A DNA stretch of 64,000 nt from Nocardia aurea (GCF_003123685.1 NZ_QCYJ01000144.1:103490-167489); one strand, 5' to 3'; counted from the stretch's first letter, positions 27,667 through 36,774 are shown. Numbers and translations are program-made. Notes: a model not told the origin generated them from the sequence alone.

Positions 27667-28752
27667 GTGTCGGAAACCGTGCGTGGCGTCATCGCCCGAG
27701 GCAAAGGTGCACCGGTAGAGATCGTCGACGTCGTCATCCCGGACCCCGGACCGCACGACGTGGTCGTGCGCGTTCAGGCATGCGGGGTGTGCCACACGGA
27801 TCTGCACTACCGCGAGGGCGGTATCAACGACGAGTTCCCGTTCCTGCTCGGCCACGAAGCCGCCGGCATCGTGGACACCGTCGGCGCCGAGGTCACCCAC
27901 GTGACCCCGGGCGATTTCGTGGTGCTGAACTGGCGCGCGGTCTGCGGACAGTGCCGCGCCTGTCAGCGCGGACGGCCCTGGTACTGCTTCGACACCAGCA
28001 ACGCGAGCAAGAAGATGACGCTCACCGACGGCACCGAACTGAGCCCAGCCCTCGGCATCGGCGCCTTCGCGGACAAGACGCTGGTGCACGAGAAGCAGTG
28101 CACCAAGGTCGATCCCGAGACCGATCCGGCCGTCGCGGGCCTGCTCGGCTGCGGCGTCATGGCGGGGATCGGCGCGGCGGTCAACACCGGCAATGTGTCC
28201 CGTGGCGACAGTGTCGCGGTGATCGGCTGCGGCGGCGTCGGCGACGCCGCCATCGCGGGAGCGAGGCTGGCCGGGGCGAAAACCATCATCGCCATCGACC
28301 GCGACGCCCGGAAACTCGCCTGGGCCACCGAATTCGGCGCGACCCACACCATCGACGCGAGTACCGAGGACGTGGTGGAGCGCCTCAAGGAACTCACCGA
28401 CGAATTCGGCGCTGACGTCGTCATCGACGCGGTCGGCCGTCCGGAAACCTGGAAGCAGGCGTTCTACGGGCGCGATCTGGCCGGAACCGTGGTTCTCGTC
28501 GGCGTCCCCACCCCGGAGATGACCCTCGACATGCCGCTGATCGACCTGTTCTCCCACGGGGGCGCGCTCAAATCCTCCTGGTACGGCGACTGCCTGCCCG
28601 AGCGCGATTTCCCCGTGCTGATCGACCTGTACCGCCAGGGCCGGCTGCCGCTGGACCGCTTCGTCTCCGAACGCATCGCGCTCGACCAGGTGGAAGCGGC
28701 ATTCCACTCGATGCACAAGGGCGACGTGCTGCGATCGGTGGTGGTCCTGTGA
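27667..28752 (+). CDS. mscR: S-(hydroxymethyl)mycothiol dehydrogenase / nitrosomycothiol reductase
   Basis: 361-residue zinc-dependent alcohol dehydrogenase of the MDR family. It oxidises the formaldehyde-mycothiol adduct with NAD and reduces S-nitrosomycothiol. Catalytic-zinc ligands sit in CGVCHTDLHYREGG and LLGHEAAG. The structural-zinc loop is CGQCRACQRGRPWYC near 99-113, and the cofactor motif is VIGCGGVGDAAIAG. It closely resembles M. tuberculosis Rv2259 along its length (for instance GRPETWKQAFYGRDLAGT). The GTG at 27667 follows AGGAGG by six bases. Its last codons overlap the next gene (GTGA). It implies mycothiol as the cell thiol. Confidence 0.94.
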   Translation: MSETVRGVIARGKGAPVEIVDVVIPDPGPHDVVVRVQACGVCHTDLHYREGGINDEFPFLLGHEAAGIVDTVGAEVTHVTPGDFVVLNWRAVCGQCRACQRGRPWYCFDTSNASKKMTLTDGTELSPALGIGAFADKTLVHEKQCTKVDPETDPAVAGLLGCGVMAGIGAAVNTGNVSRGDSVAVIGCGGVGDAAIAGARLAGAKTIIAIDRDARKLAWATEFGATHTIDASTEDVVERLKELTDEFGADVVIDAVGRPETWKQAFYGRDLAGTVVLVGVPTPEMTLDMPLIDLFSHGGALKSSWYGDCLPERDFPVLIDLYRQGRLPLDRFVSERIALDQVEAAFHSMHKGDVLRSVVVL

Positions 28753-29375
28753 GCGCGCGTATCGATCGGGTCGTCACCTCGGGCACGTTCTCGCTCGACG
28801 GCGGCACCTGGGATGTGGACAACAACGTCTGGCTGATCGGCGACGACAGCGAGGTCGTGGTCGTCGACGCCGCGCACGACGCGGACGCGATCGCGGCGGC
28901 CGTCGGCGACCGTAACGTCGTCGCGGTGCTCTGCACGCACGGGCACAACGATCACGTCACCGTCGCACCGGAATTGAGCGAACGCCTGGACGCGCCCATC
29001 CTGTTACACCCCGGCGACGAGCCGCTGTGGCAGATGACCCACCCCGGCGTCGGGTATCGCTCGCTCGCCGATACCGAGCGAATCACGGTGGCGGGCACCG
29101 ATATCGACATCCTGCACACCCCCGGCCACTCCCCCGGCTCGGTCAGCCTGCACCTGCCCGAACTGCACGCGCTGTGCACCGGCGACACCCTGTTCAACGG
29201 GGGACCGGGAGCCACCGGACGCTCCTATTCGGATTTCGACACCATCATCGAATCCATCCGGACCCGGCTGCTCACCCTCCCCGAGGACACCACCGTGCAC
29301 ACCGGGCACGGCGACGGCACCTCCATCGGCGCCGAGAAGCCCGCGCTGGCCGACTGGATCGCCCGCGGTCACTGA
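28749..29375 (+). CDS. MBL-fold hydrolase coupled to mscR
   Basis: 208-residue metallo-beta-lactamase-fold protein. Metal-binding motif CTHGHNDHVTV lies near 60-70, HTPGHSPGS near 118, CTGDTLF near 141 and HTGHGDGTS near 183, a glyoxalase-II-like set. It starts GTG inside the mscR stop (4-bp overlap). The same pairing is seen as Rv2259-Rv2260. A role as a thioesterase releasing formate from S-formyl-mycothiol, or as another mycothiol-conjugate hydrolase, is a reasonable inference but not proved by the sequence. Confidence 0.9.
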   Translation: MSARIDRVVTSGTFSLDGGTWDVDNNVWLIGDDSEVVVVDAAHDADAIAAAVGDRNVVAVLCTHGHNDHVTVAPELSERLDAPILLHPGDEPLWQMTHPGVGYRSLADTERITVAGTDIDILHTPGHSPGSVSLHLPELHALCTGDTLFNGGPGATGRSYSDFDTIIESIRTRLLTLPEDTTVHTGHGDGTSIGAEKPALADWIARGH

Positions 29376-29390
29376 CCCGGTGATACGCCT

Positions 29391-29426
29391 CGGAGGCCGG
29401 AACCCGCCAACGGGTTCCGGCCTCCG
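29391..29426. terminator. Perfect 16-bp bidirectional terminator
   Basis: Arms 29391-29406 and 29411-29426 (core GGCCGGAACCCG) are exact reverse complements around the tetraloop CCAA. It fills the 61-base gap between convergent genes, so it can serve both the mscR operon and the DUF350 operon. Confidence 0.85.
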
Positions 29427-29436
29427 CGACGGCGGT

Positions 29437-29886
29437 CTACAGGATGGCGAAGGCGACGACGAGACCGAGCGCGAAATGCGCGGCGGCGACGACGAGAACC
29501 TCGACGGTGTAGGTATCGGCGTGCAGGGCGTTCCCGATGTGGATGCCGAGCACCCGCTCCAGCACGCGCACCGAGATGACCTGGGCGATGATGCCGACCA
29601 GGCCGTACACCAGCGAGGAGATCAGGCCCTCGGACAGTTTGCCCTCGGAGGAGAAGATCGCGAGGACCACGATGATCGCCATGCTGATGATGCCGGCGGC
29701 GGTCACGATGATGGCGTTGGGCTTGCCCGCGGCGACCAGCTTGCGCAATTTACCCGGCGTCGTCAGATCGATGGCGTAGAAGCCGATGAGCATCAACACC
29801 AGGCCGATCACGGCGTAGAGGAGAATGGCCCCCACGCCTTCGCCGAGTGAGCTCCAGTACCCCGATTCGAGGGCGACTGCGGTCAT
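29437..29886 (-). CDS. DUF350 membrane protein
   Basis: 149 residues, four predicted transmembrane helices (about 18-40, 58-80, 86-108 and 124-146), with the DUF350 pattern LLYAVIGLVLMLIGFYAIDL. It is related to E. coli YjfL. The ATG at 29886 is preceded by GGAAGGA. It is the last gene of a minus-strand operon, 27 bases behind the ATP-grasp gene. DUF350 proteins recur beside glutathionylspermidine-synthase-like ligases and YgiB-like proteins, so it probably anchors or transports in that system. Confidence 0.88.
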   Translation of the reverse strand: MTAVALESGYWSSLGEGVGAILLYAVIGLVLMLIGFYAIDLTTPGKLRKLVAAGKPNAIIVTAAGIISMAIIVVLAIFSSEGKLSEGLISSLVYGLVGIIAQVISVRVLERVLGIHIGNALHADTYTVEVLVVAAAHFALGLVVAFAIL

Positions 29887-29913
29887 CGATGGTCCTTCCT
29901 GAACACTGAACGT

Positions 29914-31080
29914 CTAGTTCGTGGGAATGCGGTGCGGGACGAAGGCGGCGCCGTCGTCGGTGATCAGACCGGCGGTCTCCCTGATACCGAGACCGGCGGC
30001 GGTGTCGCCGACCATCCAGGCACCGAGGACCGGCCGCATATCGTCGAATTCCGGCAGCGGATCGAGCAATTGGTAGACGAAACCCTCGTCGCCGTACATC
30101 CCGCCGGTCGCCGTCTCCATACCCGCGCCGACGATCGTCATATTCGCGCCCTCGCGCCCCAATTTCGGTTTGCGAATGTATTCGGTGAGTTCGTGCGGCT
30201 CGTCGAGATAGGCGGGCAACAGATTCGGGTGCCCGGGATACATCTCCCACAGCACCGCGAGAATCGCCTTGTTGCTCAGCAGGGTTTTCCACAGCGGTTC
30301 CACCCACATGGTCTGCGGCAGACTCTGCACGACCTTCTTTCCGAAGTCGTCGTCGAGCACCCACTCCCACGGGTAGAGCTTGAAAGCCGATTCGATCGGG
30401 GCCTCGGCGAGATCGACGAAACGTTCCAGCTCGGAATCGAATCCGATCTCCTCGATCGGCAGCGCGATGGTGTCGAACCCCGCTTCGGCCGCGGTCTCCT
30501 GCATATACGCGGTGGTGACATTGTCCTCACCCGTGGCGTCGGCGGACGACCAGCTGAAATGCAGTTGTGCCGAGGGCAGGATGTCGCGCAATTCGCGCCA
30601 GCGCTCGACCAGCTTCTCGTGCAGCGAATTCCACTGGTCGTCGTCGGGGTGGACCGTGGTCAGCCAGTGCCACTGGATGATCGCGGCCTCGAGCAGCGAG
30701 GTCGGCGTATCGGCGTTGTATTCCAGCAGTTTCGCCGGACGTCGCGCGTCGTAGCGCAGATCGAAGCGGCCGTACACGTGCGGGTCGCTGCGCCGCCAGG
30801 ATTCGGCGATCGGTTCCCACGTCCACTCCGGCAGGCCGAATTCCCGGTACCGCTCGGTCAGGACGACGTGTTCGACCGCGTGCAGGCACATCGAATGCAG
30901 CAGTTCGACATCGGCTTCCAGCGCGAGGATCTCCGCCATGTCGAATTCGTAGTGCACCGATTCGTCCCAGTACGGGCGCGGCTGTCCGCTCGCGTCGCGG
31001 CCGGGCGCACCGTAGACCAGACCCTGGCCTTCGATGATCTGCTGCCATCCTGGCCTCGGCGTGCCTCGGACACGCCGCAT
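29914..31080 (-). CDS. Glutathionylspermidine synthase-like ATP-grasp ligase
   Basis: 388-residue preATP-grasp/ATP-grasp protein of the YgiC/YjfC type, lacking the amidase half of true glutathionylspermidine synthase. Family marks: YWDESVHYEFDMAEIL near 36, LLEYNADTPTSLLEA near 110 and RKPKLGREGANMTIVG near 302, the ATP-binding part, then GAWMVGDTAAGLGIRE near the end. Expected chemistry is ATP-dependent amide bond formation between a peptide or protein carboxylate and an amine. This lineage makes mycothiol and is not expected to make glutathione, so the substrate must differ. Its ATG overlaps the preceding gene's stop (TAATG). Confidence 0.88.
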   Translation of the reverse strand: MRRVRGTPRPGWQQIIEGQGLVYGAPGRDASGQPRPYWDESVHYEFDMAEILALEADVELLHSMCLHAVEHVVLTERYREFGLPEWTWEPIAESWRRSDPHVYGRFDLRYDARRPAKLLEYNADTPTSLLEAAIIQWHWLTTVHPDDDQWNSLHEKLVERWRELRDILPSAQLHFSWSSADATGEDNVTTAYMQETAAEAGFDTIALPIEEIGFDSELERFVDLAEAPIESAFKLYPWEWVLDDDFGKKVVQSLPQTMWVEPLWKTLLSNKAILAVLWEMYPGHPNLLPAYLDEPHELTEYIRKPKLGREGANMTIVGAGMETATGGMYGDEGFVYQLLDPLPEFDDMRPVLGAWMVGDTAAGLGIRETAGLITDDGAAFVPHRIPTN

Positions 31081-32315
31081 TACGATCCGCCCCCGGTGCT
31101 CTTGCTCCCGAGTCCGCCGCGCTGCACGGTGGTGCCGGATTTGGTCTTGATCTCGGCGCCCTTGGGCCGCACGGTAACCGCTCCCGTCGGCGGTTTGCCG
31201 ATGGTGGTGCTGCCGCCGTAGTAGTAGCGGTACTGCGGCCAGCCACCGAGCAGGATGATGGCGCCCGCGCTGTTGCGTCCGGTGTCGTCGTCGGCGAACC
31301 CGGCTTGGCCGGGTTTGCAGAACTTGTCCTCGACCACGACCTCCTGCCCCTTCTCGTTCACCTGCACGCACGAGGCGGTCACCGAATCCGGCGCTGTCAG
31401 CGCGCGATACGCGAGGTAGCCGCCGCCGACCAATCCGGCGACGCCGACGACGGCGACACCGCCGATCAGGACGCGATTGCGGTTGCGCTTCTTGTTCTGC
31501 GTGGCGGCGACCGCCGCGCGCTGCGCTTCCTCGGCGCGTTTGCGCGCTTTGTCACGCGCCCTCGACTCGGCGACGGTCGGTGGACGCGGCTGGGTGACGC
31601 CGGGTTCCTGGCGCTGGACACTGCCCTGCCAGGACTGCCGGTCATCACCCTGCTGTGCACCGAATGGCGTGGTCGGAACCGGCTGGCCCGCATCGGAACC
31701 CGTCGAATCCGGGGGCGGCCACGGCGGAGGCGCGTTGTCACCGGACTCGGAAGGACCTCCGGGCGGAGGCCACGGCGGAGGCGCGTTATCACCGGGACCC
31801 GAAGCACCTCCGGAAGCCGGAGGCCACGGCGGCGGCGCGTTACCACCGGACGCCGAAGTACCTCCGGGCGGCGGCCACGGCGGCGGCACGTTGCCACCCG
31901 ACCCAGCGGTGCCCCCGGAAGGCGGCCACGGCGGCGGCGCATTGCCACCGGACGCCGAAGTACCTCCGGAAGGCGGCCATGGCGGAGGTGCGTTACCACC
32001 CGACCCAGCGGAGCCTCCAGAAGGCGGCCACGGCGGCGGCACGTTATCACCGGGACCCGAAGTACCTCCGGAAGCCGGAGGCCAAGGCGGCGGCAAATTG
32101 CTACCGGACGCGGAAGTACCTCCGGAAGGCGGCCACGGCGGAGGCGCGTTACCACCGGCCCCGGAAGAACTTCCGGAAGGCGGAGGCCAAGGCGGCGGCG
32201 CATTGTCACCGGCTCCGGGAAAAACCCCGGGCGACGGCGGAATCGGCGCACTACTGCCCGGTTCTTCACGACCGGAACCGCCAGATGATTCCCCACCCGG
32301 TTGCTGCGTGCTCAA
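31080..32315 (-). CDS. Pro-rich tandem-repeat membrane protein (YgiB-like C-terminus)
   Basis: 411 residues. About 37-216 hold ten units of 17-20 residues with the core [GD]N[AV]PPPWPP. A basic helical stretch (SRARDKARKRAEEAQRA) leads to a single transmembrane helix at about 283-303, preceded by KKRNRNR, so the repeats should be cytoplasmic. The external 105 residues contain two cysteines (about 316 and 333) and WPQYRYYYGGS, recalling YgiB/DUF1190 proteins. Start: TTG 32315 with GGGGAGG six bases before; upstream in-frame sequence belongs to the acyP spacer. It is the probable partner or substrate of the overlapping ATP-grasp ligase. Confidence 0.75.
   Translation of the reverse strand: MSTQQPGGESSGGSGREEPGSSAPIPPSPGVFPGAGDNAPPPWPPPSGSSSGAGGNAPPPWPPSGGTSASGSNLPPPWPPASGGTSGPGDNVPPPWPPSGGSAGSGGNAPPPWPPSGGTSASGGNAPPPWPPSGGTAGSGGNVPPPWPPPGGTSASGGNAPPPWPPASGGASGPGDNAPPPWPPPGGPSESGDNAPPPWPPPDSTGSDAGQPVPTTPFGAQQGDDRQSWQGSVQRQEPGVTQPRPPTVAESRARDKARKRAEEAQRAAVAATQNKKRNRNRVLIGGVAVVGVAGLVGGGYLAYRALTAPDSVTASCVQVNEKGQEVVVEDKFCKPGQAGFADDDTGRNSAGAIILLGGWPQYRYYYGGSTTIGKPPTGAVTVRPKGAEIKTKSGTTVQRGGLGSKSTGGGS
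31690..32215 (-). repeat. Coding tandem repeat of 51-60 bp
   Basis: Ten in-frame copies encode the PPPWPP units of the Pro-rich membrane protein. Alternation of GGTSASG and GGASGPGD-type linkers suggests duplication of units in blocks, so length polymorphism between strains is likely. Confidence 0.75.
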
Positions 32316-32346
32316 CGAAACCTCCCCGGCACTCTCGAAACCACCA

Positions 32347-32655
32347 CTACCGCTCCTCGAATCCGGGCATATCACCCCGCGCGGGCTCCCAGCTTTCCAC
32401 AACCAGGGTGACCCGGCCAGCCGTATCGCCCGAGCGCAACAGTTCCAGCAACTTCAGGCAGGCTGTCCGCTGTCCCTCGGCGACCACGTGCACGCGGCCG
32501 TCGGGTGCGTTCCTGGCATATCCGGTGAGTCCGAGTTCCAGTGCGCGCGAGCGCGTCCACCAGCGGAATCCGACACCCTGCACGGTGCCGTGCACCCACG
32601 CGCTCAGTCGCGCGCGCTCGTCCGGCCCGGATCCCGGCGCAGGTATCTCACCCAT
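32347..32655 (-). CDS. acyP: Acylphosphatase
   Basis: 102-residue small alpha/beta enzyme hydrolysing acyl phosphates. Family motif VHGTVQGVGFRWWTRSRALELGLTG at 21-45 carries the phosphate-binding loop and the catalytic Arg; the catalytic Asn is in GYARNAPDGRV. In mycobacteria acyP directly precedes smc. Here it precedes the Pro-rich protein gene by 31 bases and so appears to head that operon. Confidence 0.95.
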   Translation of the reverse strand: MGEIPAPGSGPDERARLSAWVHGTVQGVGFRWWTRSRALELGLTGYARNAPDGRVHVVAEGQRTACLKLLELLRSGDTAGRVTLVVESWEPARGDMPGFEER

Positions 32656-32742
32656 GGCGCAGACCCTAACGGGTGCGGCGTCGACGGGTGCACCCCACCG
32701 GCGGAGTCGGTTCGCGCCCGGCGCGGCTTCCCGCGTGTCGGC

Positions 32743-33225
32743 TCAGGCGTCGACCTCGAACGACAGCGTCACCTTGGTCCCCGACTTCAATGTCCGACCG
32801 ACGGTGCACACCTTGTCGATGGCCCGCGTCACGGTGACGAGTAGTCGTTCGCGGGCTTCGTCGTCGAGTTCGCTCAGATCGAGTTCGAAGACCTCGTCGA
32901 GTTGCGGGTAGACCTCGTTCTCCCGATCCGGGTCGCCCGACACCCGGATGGTGGCGTCGAAATTGTCGCCGAGCCGACGCGAGAGCGGGAAATCCGCGCT
33001 CAGACCCGAGCAGGCGGCCAGCGCGATCTTCAGCAGTTCGCCCGGCGTGAACCGGCCTGGGACCCCCTGCGACCCGATCAGTACCTCGGCGCCACGGGAA
33101 CTGCGACCGGTGTACTCGCGGGTTCCGGTGCGCTCGGCCCACAGCGTGGTCGGTTCCGCGCTCGTCGGCGCTGCCGCGTTGCTCACGGCGGCATTGGTCA
33201 CGGGTGCAGCGGTCTGGTCAGCCAT
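32743..33225 (-). CDS. OsmC family protein
   Basis: 160 residues starting MADQTAAPV after a Thr/Ala-rich N-terminus of about 30. The OsmC/Ohr core has SRGAEVLIGSQG, then FTPGELLKIALAACSGLSAD near 74-93 with its cysteine, and VCTVGRTLKSGTKVT with the second conserved cysteine near 142. Two Cys positions favour a thiol-dependent peroxide/hydroperoxide reductase. It matches the place of M. tuberculosis Rv2923c beside acyP. The upstream in-frame extension is not used because ATG 33225 gives the family start. Confidence 0.87.
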   Translation of the reverse strand: MADQTAAPVTNAAVSNAAAPTSAEPTTLWAERTGTREYTGRSSRGAEVLIGSQGVPGRFTPGELLKIALAACSGLSADFPLSRRLGDNFDATIRVSGDPDRENEVYPQLDEVFELDLSELDDEARERLLVTVTRAIDKVCTVGRTLKSGTKVTLSFEVDA

Positions 33226-33294
33226 GGGTCGATCCTGCCATTGTCGTCGGGACGGTCGGGAACCACTCACGGTTGCCAACACCGTCCGGACGCG

Positions 33295-33310
33295 CCCGCA
33301 TTCCTGCGGG
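33295..33310 (-). terminator. Short hairpin behind kdpE
   Basis: CCCGCA-TTCC-TGCGGG, 42 bases behind the kdpE stop. A wider GGACGGT/ACCGTCC repeat also lies in 33226-33300. Moderate evidence for the end of the kdpDE transcript. Confidence 0.45.
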
Positions 33311-33352
33311 GAGCATCGTCACACCCGCGAGGACGAACGTGCGCGCCGCCGC

Positions 33353-34063
33353 TCATTCCTGGAAGCGGTACCCCATCCCCGCCTCGGTCAGCAGGTGTTT
33401 CGGATGCGACGGATCGTCTTCGAGTTTGCGCCGCAACTGCGCGAGATACACGCGCAGGTAGTGGGTTTCAGTGGCGTAGGACGGCCCCCAGACCTCGCGC
33501 AGCAGTTCCTTGCGCCCGACCAGCTTCCCCCGGTGACGGACCAGCATTTCGAGCATGCCCCATTCGGTGGGCGTCAGATGTACGGCAACACCGTCCTTGG
33601 TGACCTTCTTGGCGGCCAGATCGACGGTGAACGACGAGGTCACCACCACCGGATCGTCGGAATCGGCCGAGGCGGCCGCACCGCGCCGAACCGCCGCGCG
33701 CAGCCTGGCGAGCAGTTCGTCCATGCCGAAGGGTTTGGTGACGTAGTCGTCGGCGCCCGCGTCCAGCGCCTCGACCTTGTCGGCGGAATCGGTGCGGGCC
33801 GACAGCACGATCACCGGGATCTCCGTCCAGCCGCGCAGCCCGGCCAGCACCTCGATCCCGTCCATATCGGGCAGCCCGAGATCGAGGATCACCACGTCGG
33901 GATGCCTTTCGGCGGCCGCGCGCAATGCCGCCGCCCCGCTGCCCGCGGTGATCACCTCGTAGCCGCGCACCGACAGGTTGATGCGCAACGCCCGCACGAT
34001 CTGCGGTTCGTCGTCGACGACGAGCACCGTGATCGACGAGCCGTCCTGCTTGGTTTCGGTCAT
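33353..34063 (-). CDS. kdpE: Potassium response regulator KdpE
   Basis: OmpR/PhoB-type response regulator of the potassium-limitation system, 236 residues. Receiver with VLVVDDEPQIVRAL near 13-26, phospho-acceptor VVILDLGLPDMDG and YVTKPFGMDELLARL, then a winged helix with LTPTEWGMLEMLVRH and ETHYLRVYLAQLRRKL. ATG at 34063 gives the usual length; an ATG at 34129 that overlaps the kdpD stop (ATGA) is an alternative adding 22 residues and would couple translation. Target sites are expected in the kdpF promoter region at 37041-37113. Confidence 0.94.
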   Translation of the reverse strand: MTETKQDGSSITVLVVDDEPQIVRALRINLSVRGYEVITAGSGAAALRAAAERHPDVVILDLGLPDMDGIEVLAGLRGWTEIPVIVLSARTDSADKVEALDAGADDYVTKPFGMDELLARLRAAVRRGAAASADSDDPVVVTSSFTVDLAAKKVTKDGVAVHLTPTEWGMLEMLVRHRGKLVGRKELLREVWGPSYATETHYLRVYLAQLRRKLEDDPSHPKHLLTEAGMGYRFQE

Positions 34064-34125
34064 CGAGACTTCGCTCCGCCTCTCCGGATACTGCGCCGTG
34101 GCCCGTTCGATCACGGTCGTTGTCA

Positions 34126-36774
34126 TCATCGGCCACCGCCTTCACGCTCGTCGACGGGGTTGGGCAAGGACGCGGCGTCGGCGGGAACCACCTCCGACGT
34201 CTGTTCCGTCGCGATCGACGACTCCGCACCCGCCTCCGTCTCGACGACCCCGGACGACGCCTCCGTCTCGACGACCCCGGACGACGCCTCCGGGTCGGCG
34301 GGCAGATCGACGACCATCGTCAGCCCGCCACCCGGCGTCGGCTCGGCGTGCACCGTGCCGTCCATCGCCTCGACGAACCCGCGCACCACCGACAGTCCCA
34401 ATCCCACGCCGGTCGTGTTGTCGTGATCGCCCAGACGCTGGAACGGTTCGAACAGTTGCTCCTCGGCACCGCGGGGAATGCCGGGGCCCACGTCGACGAC
34501 CGTCAGCGAGACCCGATCCCCGACCCGTTCCGCCGTCACCCGGATCGGGGTGTCGTGTCCGGAGTGACGCAGCGCGTTGTCGATCAGGTTGGCGACCACC
34601 CGTTCCAGCAGCCCGCTGTCGGCGAGCACCGAGATCTCGCCCACCGCCACCTCGACCCGATCCATGGCGGCACGGCGCGGTCCACGCGCGCCCATCCCGA
34701 CGCTGACCAGCGCGCGATGCACCACCTCGTCCAGGTAGATCCGGTGCACCCGCGGCGTGACGACGCCGACGGCCAAACGCGACGAGTCGAGCAGATTGCC
34801 GACCAGCGCGGTCAGCTGATCCACCGACTCCTCGACGGCCTCGAGCAGTTCGGCGGTGTCCTCGGGCGAGAATTCGACATCGTCGCTGCGCAGACTGGAG
34901 ACGGCGGCCTTCGCCCCGGCCAACGGGGTGCGCAGATCGTGGCTGACCGCCGAAAGCAATGCCCGGCGCAACCGGTCCGCTTCCAGGAGCGCCGCCGCCG
35001 CGTTCGCCTCCTCGGCCAGTCGCGCCTGTCGCACCAGTCCCGCCGCCTGGTTCGCGACAGCGGTCAGGACCGGCCGGTCACCCGCCGAGAGCGCGGATCC
35101 CGCGAGCAGCAACGCGCTGGTCGTGTCACCGGCTTCGACGACGGTCTCGGCGTCGGCGGCGCGGCGCGGCGGATCGACCCCGACCTGCGCGACCACCACG
35201 TCACCGCACATCATGGCGACCGCGCGGAACCCATAGGTCTCGCGCACCTGTTCCAGCAGTTTGGGCAGGTCGGCGCCGTGCAGGATCGCGCCCGCGAACA
35301 TCGTCAGCAGTTCGGCCTGCCGAGAGGCCTTGCGCGCCTGGCCCGCGCGTTCGGTCGCGACATCGACCAGGGCAGCCACCGCGACCGCGACGATCAGCAG
35401 TACCACCACGGTGACGAAACTGTCGGGTTCGGCGATGGTCAGGCTGTAGCGGGGGTCGGCGAAGAACCAGTTCAGCAGCAGTCCGGAGAACAGCGCCGAG
35501 AACGCCGCCGGCACGACGCCGCCCAGGAGGGCGACCGCGACCACGCCGATGAAGAACATCGCGCTCAGACCGCCGAGTTCGAGGTACCCGTCCAGGAACG
35601 CGGCGCCGATCCCGCAGACCGCCAGCGGCACGAGGACCGCGGCGAGCCAGGCCGTCACCGACCGCCGGGGTGCGATGGACCGTCGGCGCAGGCCCCGGTT
35701 GGCCTCCTCGTGGGTGACCATGTGGACATCGATCTTCCCGGACCGCTGCACCACGGTCGACCCGATGCCCTCGTCGAAGATCCTGGCCCAGCGCGACCGC
35801 CTCGAGGTGCCGAGCACCAACTGCGTCGCGTTCACCTCGCGGGCGAATTCCAGCAGCGCGGCGGGCACATTCTCGCCGGTCACCGTGTGCAGCGACGCGT
35901 CGAGACTGGCCGCGAGATCACGGAGTCTCGCCATCCGCGCCGCGGAGACGCCGACCAGCCCGTCACCGCGCACCACGTGCAGCAGGACGAGATCGGCACT
36001 CGATTTCGTCGCGATGCGACTCGCGCGCCGGACCACCGTCTCCGATTCCGGACCGCCGGTCACCGCGACCACGACGCGCTCGCGCGCCTCCCACAGATCG
36101 GTGATCTTGTGGTCGGCCCGGTACTTCGCCAGCGCCGCGTCCACCTGATCGGCCAGCCAGAGCAACGCGAGTTCGCGCAGCGCGGTCAGATTGCCCTGAC
36201 GGAAGTAGTGCCGCAACGCGGCGTCGACCTTGTCCGCGGCATAGACGTTGCCGTGGGAAAGTCTGCGCCGCAACGCTTCCGGGGTGATATCGACCAGTTC
36301 GACCTGTTCCGCGCCGCGCACGACCGCGTCGGGAACGGTCTCGCGCTGTTCGACTCCGGTGATCTGCTCGACGACGTCGTTGAGGCTCTCCAGATGTTGC
36401 ACGTTCACCGTCGAGATGACGTCGATACCGGCGTCGAGCAGTTCCTCGATGTCCTGCCAGCGCTTCTCGTGCCTGCTGCCCGGCGCGTTCGTATGGGCCA
36501 GTTCGTCGACGAGCACGACCGAGGGTTGGCGGCGCAGCACCGCCTCGACATCGAGTTCCCGGAATTCGGCGCCGCGATAGGTGATCGGCATCGTGGGGAT
36601 CCGCTCGATTCCCTGGAGAAGTTCCGCGGTCTTGGCCCGGCCGTGCGTCTCGACCAACGCGGCCACCACATCGCGACCGCGTTCGACGCGGCGATGTGCT
36701 TCGCCGAGCATGGCGAAGGTTTTGCCGACCCCCGGTGCCGCACCCAGGTAGATGCGAAGCTGACCGCGTTTCAC
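34126..36774 (-). CDS. kdpD: Osmosensitive K+ channel histidine kinase KdpD
   Basis: Membrane sensor kinase for K+ limitation, 882 residues. N-terminal KdpD domain with Walker A GAAPGVGKTFAM and DELAHTNAPGSRHEKRW, a universal-stress-like domain, four closely spaced transmembrane helices near 390-500, a GAF region, then the kinase with SHDLRTPLAGAKAAVSSL (His box), a NLIDNALRHSG N-box and GVGLGLSVVRGFVEAMDG. I place the start at GTG 36774 (VKRGQLRIYLG) because it overlaps the stop of a small upstream ORF (GTGA) and gives the family N-terminus; a GTG at 36795 is possible. Confidence 0.94.
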   Translation of the reverse strand: MKRGQLRIYLGAAPGVGKTFAMLGEAHRRVERGRDVVAALVETHGRAKTAELLQGIERIPTMPITYRGAEFRELDVEAVLRRQPSVVLVDELAHTNAPGSRHEKRWQDIEELLDAGIDVISTVNVQHLESLNDVVEQITGVEQRETVPDAVVRGAEQVELVDITPEALRRRLSHGNVYAADKVDAALRHYFRQGNLTALRELALLWLADQVDAALAKYRADHKITDLWEARERVVVAVTGGPESETVVRRASRIATKSSADLVLLHVVRGDGLVGVSAARMARLRDLAASLDASLHTVTGENVPAALLEFAREVNATQLVLGTSRRSRWARIFDEGIGSTVVQRSGKIDVHMVTHEEANRGLRRRSIAPRRSVTAWLAAVLVPLAVCGIGAAFLDGYLELGGLSAMFFIGVVAVALLGGVVPAAFSALFSGLLLNWFFADPRYSLTIAEPDSFVTVVVLLIVAVAVAALVDVATERAGQARKASRQAELLTMFAGAILHGADLPKLLEQVRETYGFRAVAMMCGDVVVAQVGVDPPRRAADAETVVEAGDTTSALLLAGSALSAGDRPVLTAVANQAAGLVRQARLAEEANAAAALLEADRLRRALLSAVSHDLRTPLAGAKAAVSSLRSDDVEFSPEDTAELLEAVEESVDQLTALVGNLLDSSRLAVGVVTPRVHRIYLDEVVHRALVSVGMGARGPRRAAMDRVEVAVGEISVLADSGLLERVVANLIDNALRHSGHDTPIRVTAERVGDRVSLTVVDVGPGIPRGAEEQLFEPFQRLGDHDNTTGVGLGLSVVRGFVEAMDGTVHAEPTPGGGLTMVVDLPADPEASSGVVETEASSGVVETEAGAESSIATEQTSEVVPADAASLPNPVDEREGGGR

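Noticed and set aside
31477..32844. Long Gly/Pro-rich plus-strand frame opposite the Pro-rich repeat gene
   Set aside because: Repeats look regular on both strands; the minus frame has the start signal, transmembrane helix and operon overlaps.
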